Source: Planctomycetia bacterium (GTDB taxonomy: Bacteria; Planctomycetota; Planctomycetia; Pirellulales; UBA1268). Taken from it: a stretch of 64,000 nucleotides of DNA. The DNA is taken from the NCBI GenBank assembly GCA_014192425.1, contig BJHK01000005.1, forward strand, positions 102,753-166,752. The letters are read 5' to 3'. Each line of letters begins with the position of its first letter. Position 1 is the stretch's first letter. The notes beneath the pieces were generated by a model. It was not told the DNA's origin, made no database searches, and worked only from the letters and a program-made list of their open reading frames with translations. Shown here piece by piece: positions 54,181-63,524 of the stretch. A program made the position numbers and the translations under genes.

Positions 54181-56100
54181 ATGTGCGGCATCTGCGGCAT
54201 CCTCACGACGGATTCCACAGGCATCGAGCCGGCCGTGCGCCGCATGATGCATGCCATGATCCACCGCGGGCCCGACGACGAGGGATACGAGCAGTTCCCG
54301 TTCGGCGCGGGCGTTGCCGCGTCCGCCGCATTTGGCTTTCGGCGGCTGGCGATCCTGGACCTGTCGCCGCTCGGCCACCAGCCCATGGTGGACGCGACGA
54401 CTGGCAATGCGATCGCCTTCAACGGCGAGATCTACAACTTCCGCAGCCTGCGGTCCCGGCTCGAGGCCGAGGGGCACGCCTTCCGCTCGACGGGGGACAC
54501 CGAGGTGCTGCTGCGGGCGCTCTCCGCCTGGGGGGAGCGGGCGCTCGCGGAGCTCGACGGCATGTTCGCCGTCGCCTTCTACCACGCCGCGACGCGGCGC
54601 GTGCTCCTGGCCCGCGATCCGCTCGGCATCAAGCCGTTGTACCTGGCCCAGGCGCCGGGCAGGGTCGTGTTCGCCAGCGAAGTCCGCGCCGTGCTCGCCT
54701 CCGGCCTGGTGTCGGACGAGCTCGACCCGGCCGGCATCGCCAGCTTTCTCGCCTACGGCGCGCCGCAGGACCCGCTCACCGTCCATCGTGCCGTCCGCGC
54801 GCTGCCGGCGGGAAGTCACGCCTGGATAGACGCCGAGACCCTCGTCGCGGCCCGGACCCGGCCGCATCGCTACTGGCAGTTTCCCCGGATCGCGCCGCCG
54901 GGACAGGCCGCGGACGAAGTCGTTGCCCGGATCGCGGCCGAACTCGACGACAGCGTCCGCCGCCAGTGCATCGCCGACGTGCCGCTGGCGGTGTTCCTTT
55001 CGGGGGGCATCGACAGCGCTGTCATGGCGGCGCTGGCCCGGCCGGCGGCCGGGCCCGTGCGCACGTTCGCCGTCGGCTACGACGTCCCCGGCTCGCCGGA
55101 CGAGACCGCCGCCGCGGCCGACACCGCACGGGCGCTGGGCACGCAGCACTTCCAGACGATCGTCGACGACGACTGGGTGATGCTCCAGTTGTTCCAGTGG
55201 TTCAAGGCTGCCGATCGCCCCAGCATCGACGGCCTCAACACCTACATCATCAGCGGCGCCATCCGTGACCGCGACATCTCCGTTGCCCTGTCGGGGCTCG
55301 GTGCCGACGAACTGTTCGGGGGCTATGAGAGTTTTCGACGGGTGCCAAAACTCCGCCGCTGGCTGGCTGCGATCGCCTGGCTGCCCGCGGCGTGGCGCCG
55401 GGCCGCCGTCCGCCGGCTCTTGTGGCGCCTGCCGACGGTCAAGCGGGCCAAGCTGGCCGACCTCCTCGGCGCCGACGCTGACGCCATCACGATGACGGTG
55501 TCGGTCCGCAGGTTGATGGACGACGACACGCTGCGCGGCCTCGGATTCGACGCCCGGACCCTCGGCCTGACGCCCCAGTTTCTTCCCGCGCAGGCCTGCG
55601 CGGCCTTCGACATGAAGACGGGCGACGACTTCGCCGCGGTGTCGCGGGCCGAACTGGCGTTCTACATGGGCAACACGCTGCTGCGGGATTCCGACGTCAA
55701 CAGCATGGCCCACTCGCTGGAGCTCCGCGTCCCGTTCCTCGGGCAGAGAGTGGTCGACTTCGTCGCCGGACTGCCGCAGGGCAGCCGCAGCCCGCCCAAT
55801 TCGTTGCCCAAGCACCTGCTGCGCCGGGCCCTTGCCGATCGGCTGCCGGCGCCGGTCTTCAACCGGCCGAAGACCGGCTTCACGCTCCCGTTCGCCGCCT
55901 GGATGGCCGGCCCGCTCCGCGACCAGTGCGTTGCGGCCATCGACTCCCTCGCCGCCTGCCCGCTGTTCGAGACGCGGTCGATTCGCGACCGCTGGACGGC
56001 CCTGATGGCCCGGCCGGACCAGGTCCACTGGTCACGGCCGCTGTCCCTCGTCGTCCTGGGCAACTACCTGGCCGCGGCTCGAGGCCGAGGAAGCGGCTGA
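54181..56100 (+). CDS. asnB: Asparagine synthetase (glutamine-hydrolysing), class B
   Basis: Transfers ammonia from glutamine to aspartate (or a related amide-acceptor). The 639-residue protein begins MCGICGIL with Cys2 as glutaminase nucleophile, then MIHRGPDDEG and IAFNGEIYNFRSLR, GDTEVLLRAL. The synthetase half has the ATP pyrophosphatase loop LAVFLSGGIDSAVMAAL, ALSGLGADELFGGYESF and LELRVPFLGQRVV. Because AsnB homologues also amidate lipids and sugars, a role in envelope or exopolysaccharide synthesis is possible. It starts four bases after cdsA and has normal length. Confidence 0.93.
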   Translation: MCGICGILTTDSTGIEPAVRRMMHAMIHRGPDDEGYEQFPFGAGVAASAAFGFRRLAILDLSPLGHQPMVDATTGNAIAFNGEIYNFRSLRSRLEAEGHAFRSTGDTEVLLRALSAWGERALAELDGMFAVAFYHAATRRVLLARDPLGIKPLYLAQAPGRVVFASEVRAVLASGLVSDELDPAGIASFLAYGAPQDPLTVHRAVRALPAGSHAWIDAETLVAARTRPHRYWQFPRIAPPGQAADEVVARIAAELDDSVRRQCIADVPLAVFLSGGIDSAVMAALARPAAGPVRTFAVGYDVPGSPDETAAAADTARALGTQHFQTIVDDDWVMLQLFQWFKAADRPSIDGLNTYIISGAIRDRDISVALSGLGADELFGGYESFRRVPKLRRWLAAIAWLPAAWRRAAVRRLLWRLPTVKRAKLADLLGADADAITMTVSVRRLMDDDTLRGLGFDARTLGLTPQFLPAQACAAFDMKTGDDFAAVSRAELAFYMGNTLLRDSDVNSMAHSLELRVPFLGQRVVDFVAGLPQGSRSPPNSLPKHLLRRALADRLPAPVFNRPKTGFTLPFAAWMAGPLRDQCVAAIDSLAACPLFETRSIRDRWTALMARPDQVHWSRPLSLVVLGNYLAAARGRGSG

Positions 56101-56149
56101 ATTCCCGGGAAAAAACCACGGGGGGAACGCACCGGCAACGTTGCCGCGG

Positions 56150-56155
56150 TATAGT
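56150..56155 (+). promoter_or_regulatory. Possible -10 box upstream of phoH
   Basis: TATAGT at 56150-56155 lies in the 111-base gap between asnB and phoH, in a short A-rich patch. No good -35 is visible at the right spacing. If real it would drive the phoH-to-lptE gene series. Confidence 0.25.
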
Positions 56156-56211
56156 GGAGACGTGGTTTCGTCCCCCGAGACCGCCGCCGACCTCAGTCGC
56201 GGCGGGCTTCG

Positions 56212-57141
56212 ATGCCCCGCACCTCGATCGCGGTCCTCGACTCCAAACGACTCGTCGCCATCTTCGGCCCGCGGGATCAGCACCTGCGCCGGATCCGTTC
56301 GACGCTCGGCGTCGGCGTCTCCGCGCGGGACGACACGATCCAGATCGAGGGGGACGAGCCGGCCGTGCTGCGGGCCGCCGAGGTCTTCGAGGAACTCGAC
56401 CGCATCGCCCGCGACCATGGGGCAGTGGAGCCCGATGAGGTGACCCGGCTGCTCGCCAGGGTCGCCGACCCGGCGGCTCAGCCCGCCCCTGATCCGATCG
56501 AGGTCGCCCGCCCGGGGCGGGCCCTGGTCCCCAAGTCGGCCGGGCAGGCGGCGTACGTCCAGGCCATCCGCGACCACGACATCGTCCTCTGCACGGGGCC
56601 GGCGGGGAGCGGCAAGACGTTCCTCGCGGTCGCCCTCGCGGTGGCCAGCCTCCGCGCGGGCCAGGTCCGCAAGATCGTCCTCGTGCGGCCGGCCGTCGAG
56701 GCGGGGGAGAGCCTCGGCTACCTGCCCGGCGACATGCAGGCCAAGATCAATCCCTACCTCCGCCCGCTGCTCGACGCCCTGCGCGAGATGATGGACTTCG
56801 AGGCGGTGAAGCGGCTCACCGAGCAGGACATCGTGGAGATGATCCCGCTGGCCTACATGCGCGGCCGGACGCTCAACGACGCTTTCATCATCCTCGACGA
56901 GGCGCAAAACAGCACCGTCGCCCAGATGAAGATGTTTCTCACCCGGCTCGGGCACGGCTCCAAGATGGTGATCTGCGGCGACACGACGCAGATCGACCTG
57001 CCGGCGGATCGCACCAGCGGGCTCATCGACGCCGTGCGCCGACTGCGGGACGTGCCCGGCTGCGGCCTCGTGCAATTGGGCGGCGCCGACATCGTGCGGC
57101 ATGCGATCGTGCAACGGATCGTCGAGGCCTACGGACGCTGA
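56212..57141 (+). CDS. phoH: PhoH family ATPase
   Basis: Cytoplasmic P-loop NTPase; PhoH2 and PhoL relatives are linked to ribosome or RNA metabolism, often next to ybeY. The 309-residue protein has a KH-like N-domain (IFGPRDQHLRRIRSTLGVGV), the core with Walker A CTGPAGSGKTFLAVAL, the family block VRPAVEAGESLGYLPGDMQ and Walker B DAFIILDEAQNSTVAQMKMF. The final third has MVICGDTTQIDLPADRTSGL. It is five bases ahead of the 7TM-HD gene, as in many bacteria. Confidence 0.94.
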   Translation: MPRTSIAVLDSKRLVAIFGPRDQHLRRIRSTLGVGVSARDDTIQIEGDEPAVLRAAEVFEELDRIARDHGAVEPDEVTRLLARVADPAAQPAPDPIEVARPGRALVPKSAGQAAYVQAIRDHDIVLCTGPAGSGKTFLAVALAVASLRAGQVRKIVLVRPAVEAGESLGYLPGDMQAKINPYLRPLLDALREMMDFEAVKRLTEQDIVEMIPLAYMRGRTLNDAFIILDEAQNSTVAQMKMFLTRLGHGSKMVICGDTTQIDLPADRTSGLIDAVRRLRDVPGCGLVQLGGADIVRHAIVQRIVEAYGR

Positions 57142-57146
57142 CCGGC

Positions 57147-59573
57147 ATGGCAGGGACCTTCAATCCATCGCGGCGGCGCGGCAGGCGCGGGACTTCCGTC
57201 GACGGCCCGCAGGGCTTCTGGGCCCGGCTCCTCGCCCGGATCTCGCGGGTCGAGGTGCTGTCACGAGTCGGCCTGTGCTTCGGCGGGGCAACGCTGCTCC
57301 TCGTCCTGCTTCGCGGCTGGACGGAGCCGTTTCCGTTTCGAGTCGGCAGCATCCCGGACCGCGGCCTCGTAGCCCGCGTCCCGTTCGCCCGGCCCGACCC
57401 CGAGCGGACGCGGCTGGAGCGGGAACGGGCGGCCCGCAAGGTGTTCGTCGTCTATTCGCAGGACAAGGCACCGATCGTCCGCCTGCGCGACGGCCTCAAG
57501 AATCGGATCACCGAGGTCGCGGCCGCCGACACGCTGGCCGCCGTGTCCCGGGCCGCGTGGCTCGAATTCGCCCCCGATGCCGCGGCGGCGCTCGACCTGC
57601 TGCCGACGCCGCCGGAGCCGAAGCCGACCGCCGATCCCCCCGTCGCCCCCGAGCCCCCGGCCGGCACCGAGCCCGCCGCCGAATCGAAGCCCGCCGAGCC
57701 GAAGCCGGGCAGCGACGCCGCCGAGACGGCGAAGCGGAAGCTCCTCGACGATGCGGACCGGGCGTTCCAGCGGTTCCGCGGCCGCGTCGACACGAAAGAG
57801 AAGCTGCTCGAGATCGAGAAGGCGATCGATCGAGCCTTCGCCGACAGCGAGGCGAAGGGGGTGCTGGAGAAGATCCAGCACGGCCTCGACGACGGCAGCC
57901 AGACCGAGATCGAGGTCCATCCGCTCGGCGCGCCGGCCGATCTGGCCCGCGTGCAGGTGTTCGACGTCCTGATGCGGCAGGCGAAGGTGGCGCTCCGCGA
58001 CATGCTCGAGGCCGAACTGGGCAAGGGCGCGTTCACCGACCGGCTCTTCGCCTGGGTGGAGCCGCGGCTGCCCGGCACGCTGGAGATCGATCGCGAGGCG
58101 ACCACGGCCGCCAAGCGGCAGGCCGTGGAGAAGACGCCGCAGCAGTTCGTCGAATATGCGGCCGACGTCGTGCTCGCCCCGGCCGGGCAGCCGCTCTCCG
58201 CCGACGGGCTGGCGATCGTGCGCCGCGAGCATGACGAGTACCTGCGTCATCTGCCCGCGGCGCAGCGGCTGGCGCGGGCCCTGGCGATGTTCGGCCTGTG
58301 CGTGGCGATGTTCGTGCTCGCCGCCTTCTACATCCACCTCCACCATCGCTGGGTGCTGGAGGACATCGGCCACGTCGTCACCCTGCTGGCCCTGGCCACG
58401 GCAACGGTCGGGATCGCGCTGGCCGCGTCCGGGGAGGCCTGGCAGGCGGAGGTCGTGCCGCTGCTGTTGTTTACGATGACGGTGGCGCTGGCCTATGACG
58501 AGGACCTCGCCCTGCTCCTCGCCGCCCAGGTGGCCCTGCTCGTGGTCGTGGGCCTGGGCCGCGGCCTCGCCGACTACGTCACCCTGGCGGCCGCCGCCGC
58601 CGCGATGGTCTTCTGGATGGGCCGCATCCGCAGCCGCAGCAAGCTGATCTACGTCGGCCTCTGGGCCGGCGCGGTCGCCGCCCTCACCTGCCTCGGCGAC
58701 GGCCTCCTCGCGGGGCGGTCGCTCGTCCTGCCCGACGGCTCGTTCGACCGGCAGCTGCTCGTCGATGCCGGCCGGGTCGGCGGCTGGACGCTGTTGGCGG
58801 GCTTCCTCATGACCGGCCTCCTCCCGTTCATCGAGCGCTGGTTCGGCGTCCTCACCGACCTCAGCCTGCTGGAGATCGGCGACGTCGCCCATCCGCTCCT
58901 CCAGGAGCTCGTCCGGCGCGCCCCCGGCACCTACAACCACTCGATCAACGTCGCCAGCCTCGGGGAGGCAGCGGCGGACGCGATCGGGGCCCGCGGCCTG
59001 CTCGTTCGCGTCGGCGCCTACTTCCACGACGTCGGCAAGATGCTCAAGCCGGACTACTTCGTGGAGAACCAGGGGAAGGAAAACCGTCACGAGTCGCTGG
59101 TGCCCGCCATGAGCACGCTGATCATCGTGGCCCACGTCAAGGAGGGGGTGGAGCTCACCCGGCAGTACAACCTGCCGCAGCCGATCGTCGATCTCGTCGC
59201 CGAGCATCACGGCACGACGCTCGTGGAATACTTCTACCGCCGCGCGACGGAGCGGTCGCAGGCCGACCCGCACGCCGCGGAGGTCGACGAGCACACCTAC
59301 CGCTATCCCGGCCCGAAGCCGAGCACCCGCGAGTCGGCGGTGCTCATGCTCTCAGACGCCGTCGAAAGCGCCAGTCGGACGCTCACGGAGCCGACGCCGG
59401 CCCGGATCGCCAGCCTGGTCCACGATCTGGCGATGAAGCGGCTGCTCGACGGCCAGTTCGACGACTGCGGCCTGACGCTCGAGGAGCTGGCCGTCGTCGA
59501 GCAGAGCCTCGTCAAGAGCCTGACGGCCGTCTACCACGGCCGCGTCAAGTATCCCGACCAGCGCACGGCATAG
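57147..59573 (+). CDS. 7TM-HD family membrane phosphohydrolase
   Basis: An 808-residue protein of the 7TMR-HD family (YqfF/PgpH type), several of which are cyclic di-AMP phosphodiesterases. The N-terminal part includes the extracytoplasmic 7TMR-HDED domain with a Pro/Glu-rich insertion around residue 150-190. Roughly seven hydrophobic helices follow from about 375 to 570. The C-terminal HD domain has APGTYNHSINVASLGEAAAD, RVGAYFHDVGKMLKP with His-Asp, and later ILMLSDAVESAS, with LAEHHG around 685. The gene lies five bases after phoH and seven before ybeY. Confidence 0.9.
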   Translation: MAGTFNPSRRRGRRGTSVDGPQGFWARLLARISRVEVLSRVGLCFGGATLLLVLLRGWTEPFPFRVGSIPDRGLVARVPFARPDPERTRLERERAARKVFVVYSQDKAPIVRLRDGLKNRITEVAAADTLAAVSRAAWLEFAPDAAAALDLLPTPPEPKPTADPPVAPEPPAGTEPAAESKPAEPKPGSDAAETAKRKLLDDADRAFQRFRGRVDTKEKLLEIEKAIDRAFADSEAKGVLEKIQHGLDDGSQTEIEVHPLGAPADLARVQVFDVLMRQAKVALRDMLEAELGKGAFTDRLFAWVEPRLPGTLEIDREATTAAKRQAVEKTPQQFVEYAADVVLAPAGQPLSADGLAIVRREHDEYLRHLPAAQRLARALAMFGLCVAMFVLAAFYIHLHHRWVLEDIGHVVTLLALATATVGIALAASGEAWQAEVVPLLLFTMTVALAYDEDLALLLAAQVALLVVVGLGRGLADYVTLAAAAAAMVFWMGRIRSRSKLIYVGLWAGAVAALTCLGDGLLAGRSLVLPDGSFDRQLLVDAGRVGGWTLLAGFLMTGLLPFIERWFGVLTDLSLLEIGDVAHPLLQELVRRAPGTYNHSINVASLGEAAADAIGARGLLVRVGAYFHDVGKMLKPDYFVENQGKENRHESLVPAMSTLIIVAHVKEGVELTRQYNLPQPIVDLVAEHHGTTLVEYFYRRATERSQADPHAAEVDEHTYRYPGPKPSTRESAVLMLSDAVESASRTLTEPTPARIASLVHDLAMKRLLDGQFDDCGLTLEELAVVEQSLVKSLTAVYHGRVKYPDQRTA

Positions 59574-59579
59574 GCGGCG

Positions 59580-60125
59580 GTGAGCTGGATGGCACAACCT
59601 TCCTTTCCAGCGCGTCGGACGCGTCGCCCCCGGGCGGTCGCGGCCGACGCCTCCCGGCACGAGGTCGATGTCGTCGATCGGCAGCGTTCGCTGCGTCTGC
59701 CGCGCGGCTGGCTCGCCGGCGTCGTCCACCGGGCGCTGGCCCGGCAGGGGATCACCACGGCCGAAGTCTGCGTGCTGCTGGTAGACGACCGGCGGATCGC
59801 GCGGCTGCACGCCGACTGGCTCGGCGTCGCCGGCCCGACCGACGTGATCACGTTCGCATCCGCGGCGGCCGGCCCGCCCGACGGCGTGCTCCGCGGCGAC
59901 ATCGTGGCCAGCGCCGAGACCGCCCGGCGGGTGGCCCGCGCGGTCGGCTGGCAGCCCCGGCAGGAGCTCGCCTACTACGTGATCCACGGCATCCTCCACC
60001 TCGCCGGCTACGACGACATGACCGCGGCGGACCGGCGGGCGATGCGGGCCCGGGAACGGGTCCTGCTGGCGGCCGCCGGCCTGCCACCGGCGCCGCGGCC
60101 GCGCCGGGCGAGGAACCGGCCATGA
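59580..60125 (+). CDS. ybeY: Endoribonuclease YbeY
   Basis: Metalloenzyme for 16S rRNA 3'-end maturation and ribosome quality control. The 181-residue protein has the core LADDRRIARLHADWLG-type segment (here VDDRRIARLHADWLG), GPTDVITFASA, GDIVASAETA and the metal site HGILHLAGYDDM. In most YbeY proteins the last ligand is His (GYDH); here it is Asp. The N-terminal extension is basic. GTG 59580 and ATG 59589 are both possible starts. Its TGA overlaps the next ATG. Confidence 0.9.
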   Translation: MSWMAQPSFPARRTRRPRAVAADASRHEVDVVDRQRSLRLPRGWLAGVVHRALARQGITTAEVCVLLVDDRRIARLHADWLGVAGPTDVITFASAAAGPPDGVLRGDIVASAETARRVARAVGWQPRQELAYYVIHGILHLAGYDDMTAADRRAMRARERVLLAAAGLPPAPRPRRARNRP

Positions 60126-61429
60126 ACGGCTTCGGCACCGGCATCGCGCTGCTCATCGTGGCCAGCCTGGCAGCCGTGCAGGCCCGCGCCGTCCGCGGCG
60201 CGCAGCGGCAGCTGATCCAGGAGCTCTGCCGGCGCCGCGGCCGTCCCGAACTGCACGGCGAGATCGCCGCGGCCGCCGAGTCGATCGCCTTCGTGGCCGC
60301 GTCGGCGGTCGTCGGGGCGGCGGTCGCCGCCACGCTCCTCGTGTTCCGCGGCTTCCTCGCCGCCGGCCACGGCCTCGCCCTCGGCACCTCGGCGGTCGCC
60401 GGCTGGATCGTGCTCGCCTGGCTGCTGCTCGTGGTCGTGCCGATGCTGCTCGTGCGGTTCGCCGGGCCGTGGATCGTCGTCGCCACGTGGTCGATCTGGC
60501 GGCCGATCGTCGGGACGATCGCGCCGCTGGTGCGACACCTGGCCCGGGCCGCGGCGGCGCTCGGCCGTCCGCTCGTGCGCCGTGCCGCCGATGCATCCGA
60601 CCACGAGGAGCTCCGCCACGTCGTCGACGAGGCCCACCGCGAGGGCCGGCTGGAGGGGGCGGCCCGCGACATGATCCGCGGCGTGATCGGCCTGGAGGAG
60701 GTCCGCGTCGCCGCGATCATGACGCCGCGGACGAAGGCGGTGTCGATCCCGGTCTCCTCGTCGTGGGACGAGGCGGTGGCCGCGGCGGTGGAGAGCGGTC
60801 ACACGCGGCTGCCGGTCTGGGACCGGTCGCCGGACGACGTCATCGGCATCCTCCACATCCGCGACGTGCTGGCGCGGATCGCCGCCGCGCTGCCCGGCGG
60901 CGGTCCGGGCCCGCCCGCCGCGCCGCCCGCGATCCGCCCGCTCCTGCGTCAGCCGTGGTTCGTCCCGGAGACGATGAGCGTGCAGAAGCTGCTGCGCGAG
61001 TTCCAGCGCGGCAACACCCACATGGCGATCGTCACCGACGAGTTCGGCGGCGTCTCGGGGCTGGTGACGATCGAGGACGCCCTCGAGGAGATCGTCGGTG
61101 AGATCGCCGACGAGCACGACGAGGCGTTCACCGACGGCCTGCGGATGCTCGGGCCGCATGCCTGCGAGGCGTTGGCATCGGTCCACCTGCCGGTCGTCAA
61201 CGAGCGGCTCGGCATCGCCCTGCCGGTGGCGGCGGACTTCGAGACGCTGGGGGGGTTCGTGTTCCACGAGTGCGGCCGCATTCCCGAGGTGGGCGAATCG
61301 CTGGTGGCCGGCGGCGCGCGGCTGGAGGTTCTCGCCGCCACGCGGCGCCGCATCGACCTCCTCCGGGTCGAACGGCTCGAACCGGCGGCCGGCGCGGCGG
61401 CTTCCGACGGGCGGCGCGATGATCGCTGA
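60122..61429 (+). CDS. CNNM/CorC-type CBS-domain membrane protein
   Basis: A 435-residue protein of the HlyC/CorC family. An N-terminal membrane region of about 150 residues (DUF21/CNNM-like, with helices SAVVGAAVAATLLVF and GWIVLAWLLLVVV) is followed by two CBS domains (VAAIMTPRTKAVSIPVSSSW and THMAIVTDEFGGVSGLVTIE, with EDALEEIVGEI) and a CorC_HlyC transporter-associated domain at the end. Members are linked to magnesium or other divalent-ion export and to ybeY neighbours. Four-base overlap with ybeY; the end overlaps recO. Confidence 0.88.
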   Translation: MNGFGTGIALLIVASLAAVQARAVRGAQRQLIQELCRRRGRPELHGEIAAAAESIAFVAASAVVGAAVAATLLVFRGFLAAGHGLALGTSAVAGWIVLAWLLLVVVPMLLVRFAGPWIVVATWSIWRPIVGTIAPLVRHLARAAAALGRPLVRRAADASDHEELRHVVDEAHREGRLEGAARDMIRGVIGLEEVRVAAIMTPRTKAVSIPVSSSWDEAVAAAVESGHTRLPVWDRSPDDVIGILHIRDVLARIAAALPGGGPGPPAAPPAIRPLLRQPWFVPETMSVQKLLREFQRGNTHMAIVTDEFGGVSGLVTIEDALEEIVGEIADEHDEAFTDGLRMLGPHACEALASVHLPVVNERLGIALPVAADFETLGGFVFHECGRIPEVGESLVAGGARLEVLAATRRRIDLLRVERLEPAAGAAASDGRRDDR

Positions 61430-62231
61430 CAAGGCCCGGGCGCTGGTGATCCGCGCGACGCCGTTCGGCGAGACGAGCGCCGTGGTCACCCTGTACTGCC
61501 GGGAGTTCGGCAAACTGCGGGCTCTGGCAAAGGGGGCGTGGCGGCCGAAGAGCAGCTTCGACGGCGGGCTTGACCTGCTTTCCGCCTGTCAGGTACTCGT
61601 CCTCCGGCGTCGGAGCGACGGACTCGATCTCCTCACCGAGGCATGCCTCGAACACCGTTTCCGCATCGGCGGGAGTTCGCTGGCGTTCCTCGGCGGGATG
61701 CACGTGGCCGACCTGCTCGACGCGCTGACCGCCGACGCCGACCCGATCCCGGAGCTGTTCGATGCCGCGCACGCGACCCTCCGGGACCTGTCCGCCGCCG
61801 CGGCCGAGGCGAACTGGATTCAGCCCCGGCTGGTGCACTGCGAACTGGCGATCCTCGCGGCGATCGGCCACGGGCCGGCGCTCGACCGCTGCGCCGAGTG
61901 CGCCGGACCGCTGCCGAGCGGCAGCCGCGTGCCCTTCGCGATGCTCGCCGGGGGCACGCTCTGCGGCCGCTGCCGGAGCGGGAAGCGGGCCGTGGTCTCC
62001 GTCTCCGCCGCCGCGCTCGACGCCTTGCGACGGCTGGCGGCGGCTGGCTTCAGCCGCGCCGACCACGCCCTGCCCGCGCCGATCGCGGGGGAGGTGCGGG
62101 CCATCATGAACACCTATCTCGCCCACCTGCTCGGCCGCCCGCCACGGGTCGCCGGGCGGCTGCAACCCCGACCGGATCGGCGCCGGACGGATCCAGGCCC
62201 TCGCGGCGCCGCGGACCAGACGTCTGCATGA
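61419..62231 (+). CDS. recO: DNA repair protein RecO
   Basis: Loads RecA and anneals ssDNA-SSB in the RecFOR gap-repair pathway. The 270-residue protein has the N-terminal OB fold (DKARALVIRATPFGETSAVV, LRALAKGAW), a helical middle part and the C-terminal zinc finger CAEC...CGRC (about residues 165-190). It starts inside the preceding gene and its TGA overlaps the ATG of the next gene. The tail is Arg/Pro-rich. RecF/RecR are not in this window. Confidence 0.92.
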   Translation: MIADKARALVIRATPFGETSAVVTLYCREFGKLRALAKGAWRPKSSFDGGLDLLSACQVLVLRRRSDGLDLLTEACLEHRFRIGGSSLAFLGGMHVADLLDALTADADPIPELFDAAHATLRDLSAAAAEANWIQPRLVHCELAILAAIGHGPALDRCAECAGPLPSGSRVPFAMLAGGTLCGRCRSGKRAVVSVSAAALDALRRLAAAGFSRADHALPAPIAGEVRAIMNTYLAHLLGRPPRVAGRLQPRPDRRRTDPGPRGAADQTSA

Positions 62232-63493
62232 CCACCCAGCACGACCATTTCCCGACGCGTTGCGGCTCCCCCCTTGTGCCGGCCCTCGCCGCCTGGGCCG
62301 TCGCCTGCGCTGGCTGCGCCACGATGAAGATGCCGGAGATGCCCTGGCTGGAGAAGCAGGTCAAGGAATCGGCCGACTCCTCGGTGATCTCGTCCGAGCT
62401 CGCGCCCGAGGAGCAGGAACTCGGCTGGGACTACTTCAAGGGGGAGAACGTCAAGAAGCGCTTCAAGAAGATGGTCGGCCGCGGCCCGAACGAGCCGGTC
62501 GCCCGCACGGCGCTGGCCGAGGCGGACGGACTGTTTCGCGAGGGCCGCTACCGCGACGCGATCCCGAAGTACAAGCAGGCGATCGACCGCTGGCCCGACT
62601 CGCTGATCGAGGAGGAGGCGATGTGGCAGCTCGCCGAATGCCTGTTCTTCACCGACCAGTACCCGAAGGCCGAGGACCAGTACGACGAACTGGTCAAGAA
62701 GTACGCCAACACCCGGTACCTCGACCGCGTCGCCCAGCGGCAATTCGTCATCGGCCAGTATTGGATCGCCCTCGACCAGAAGCACAACTACCTGACGATC
62801 TCCCCCAACCTGTTCGACCGCAGCCGGCCGATCTTCGACACCCGGGGCCGGGCCCTCAAGGCCTTCGACCACGTGCGGATCAACGACCCGCGCGGTCCGC
62901 TCGCCGACGACAGCGTGATCGCCCAGGCCAACGTCCACTTCCTCGACCGCCAGTGGCTCGACGCCGACTACCACTACGGGCTGCTGCGGAGCGAGTATCC
63001 CGACAGCGACTTCCTCCTCCAGGCACACCTCTTCGGCCTGCAGGCGAAACTCCAGGCCTACCAGGGGCCGCAGTACGAGGGGAGCATTCTCGAGGAGGCC
63101 GAGATCCTCGCCGACCAGACGCTCGTGCAGTTTCCCGACAAGCTCGGCCGCGAGGACGAGGAACGGGTGCGGACGACGCGGGCGGAGATCGCCGCGCAGC
63201 TCGCCCGCCGCTACTGGGAGCGGGCCGAGTTCTACGCCAAGGGGCGGCACTACACCGCGGCCCGGATCTACTACGCGATGATCGATCGCGACTACCCGAA
63301 GACGCTGCTCGCCCAGGAGGCACGGCGGAAGTACGCGGCGATCCACGACCTCAAGGACGTGTCGGACGACCCCTTCCCGATGCTCACCCGGGTCCTCAAC
63401 CCCGACAAGCTCAAGGACGCGGAACTCGATGCCGCGGCCGAGGCCGCCGTCATGGCCCGCGAACCCGCCGGCGCCGGATCCCAGATCCGCTGA
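62228..63493 (+). CDS. BamD-like outer-membrane assembly lipoprotein (TPR)
   Basis: A 421-residue lipoprotein. The signal ends in AVACAGCA, a lipobox with Cys around residue 30. The body contains TPR-like helices (ALAEADGLFREGRYRDAIPKY, then EEAMWQLAECLFFTDQYPKA), the pattern of BamD and YfiO-type proteins. It is longer than E. coli BamD (about 245 residues). The location before an LptE-like gene supports an envelope-biogenesis role. The start ATG overlaps the recO stop by four bases. Confidence 0.82.
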   Translation: MTTQHDHFPTRCGSPLVPALAAWAVACAGCATMKMPEMPWLEKQVKESADSSVISSELAPEEQELGWDYFKGENVKKRFKKMVGRGPNEPVARTALAEADGLFREGRYRDAIPKYKQAIDRWPDSLIEEEAMWQLAECLFFTDQYPKAEDQYDELVKKYANTRYLDRVAQRQFVIGQYWIALDQKHNYLTISPNLFDRSRPIFDTRGRALKAFDHVRINDPRGPLADDSVIAQANVHFLDRQWLDADYHYGLLRSEYPDSDFLLQAHLFGLQAKLQAYQGPQYEGSILEEAEILADQTLVQFPDKLGREDEERVRTTRAEIAAQLARRYWERAEFYAKGRHYTAARIYYAMIDRDYPKTLLAQEARRKYAAIHDLKDVSDDPFPMLTRVLNPDKLKDAELDAAAEAAVMAREPAGAGSQIR

Positions 63494-63524
63494 CGCCCGC
63501 CCCATCCGCCCCGCAGGCCGCCCC

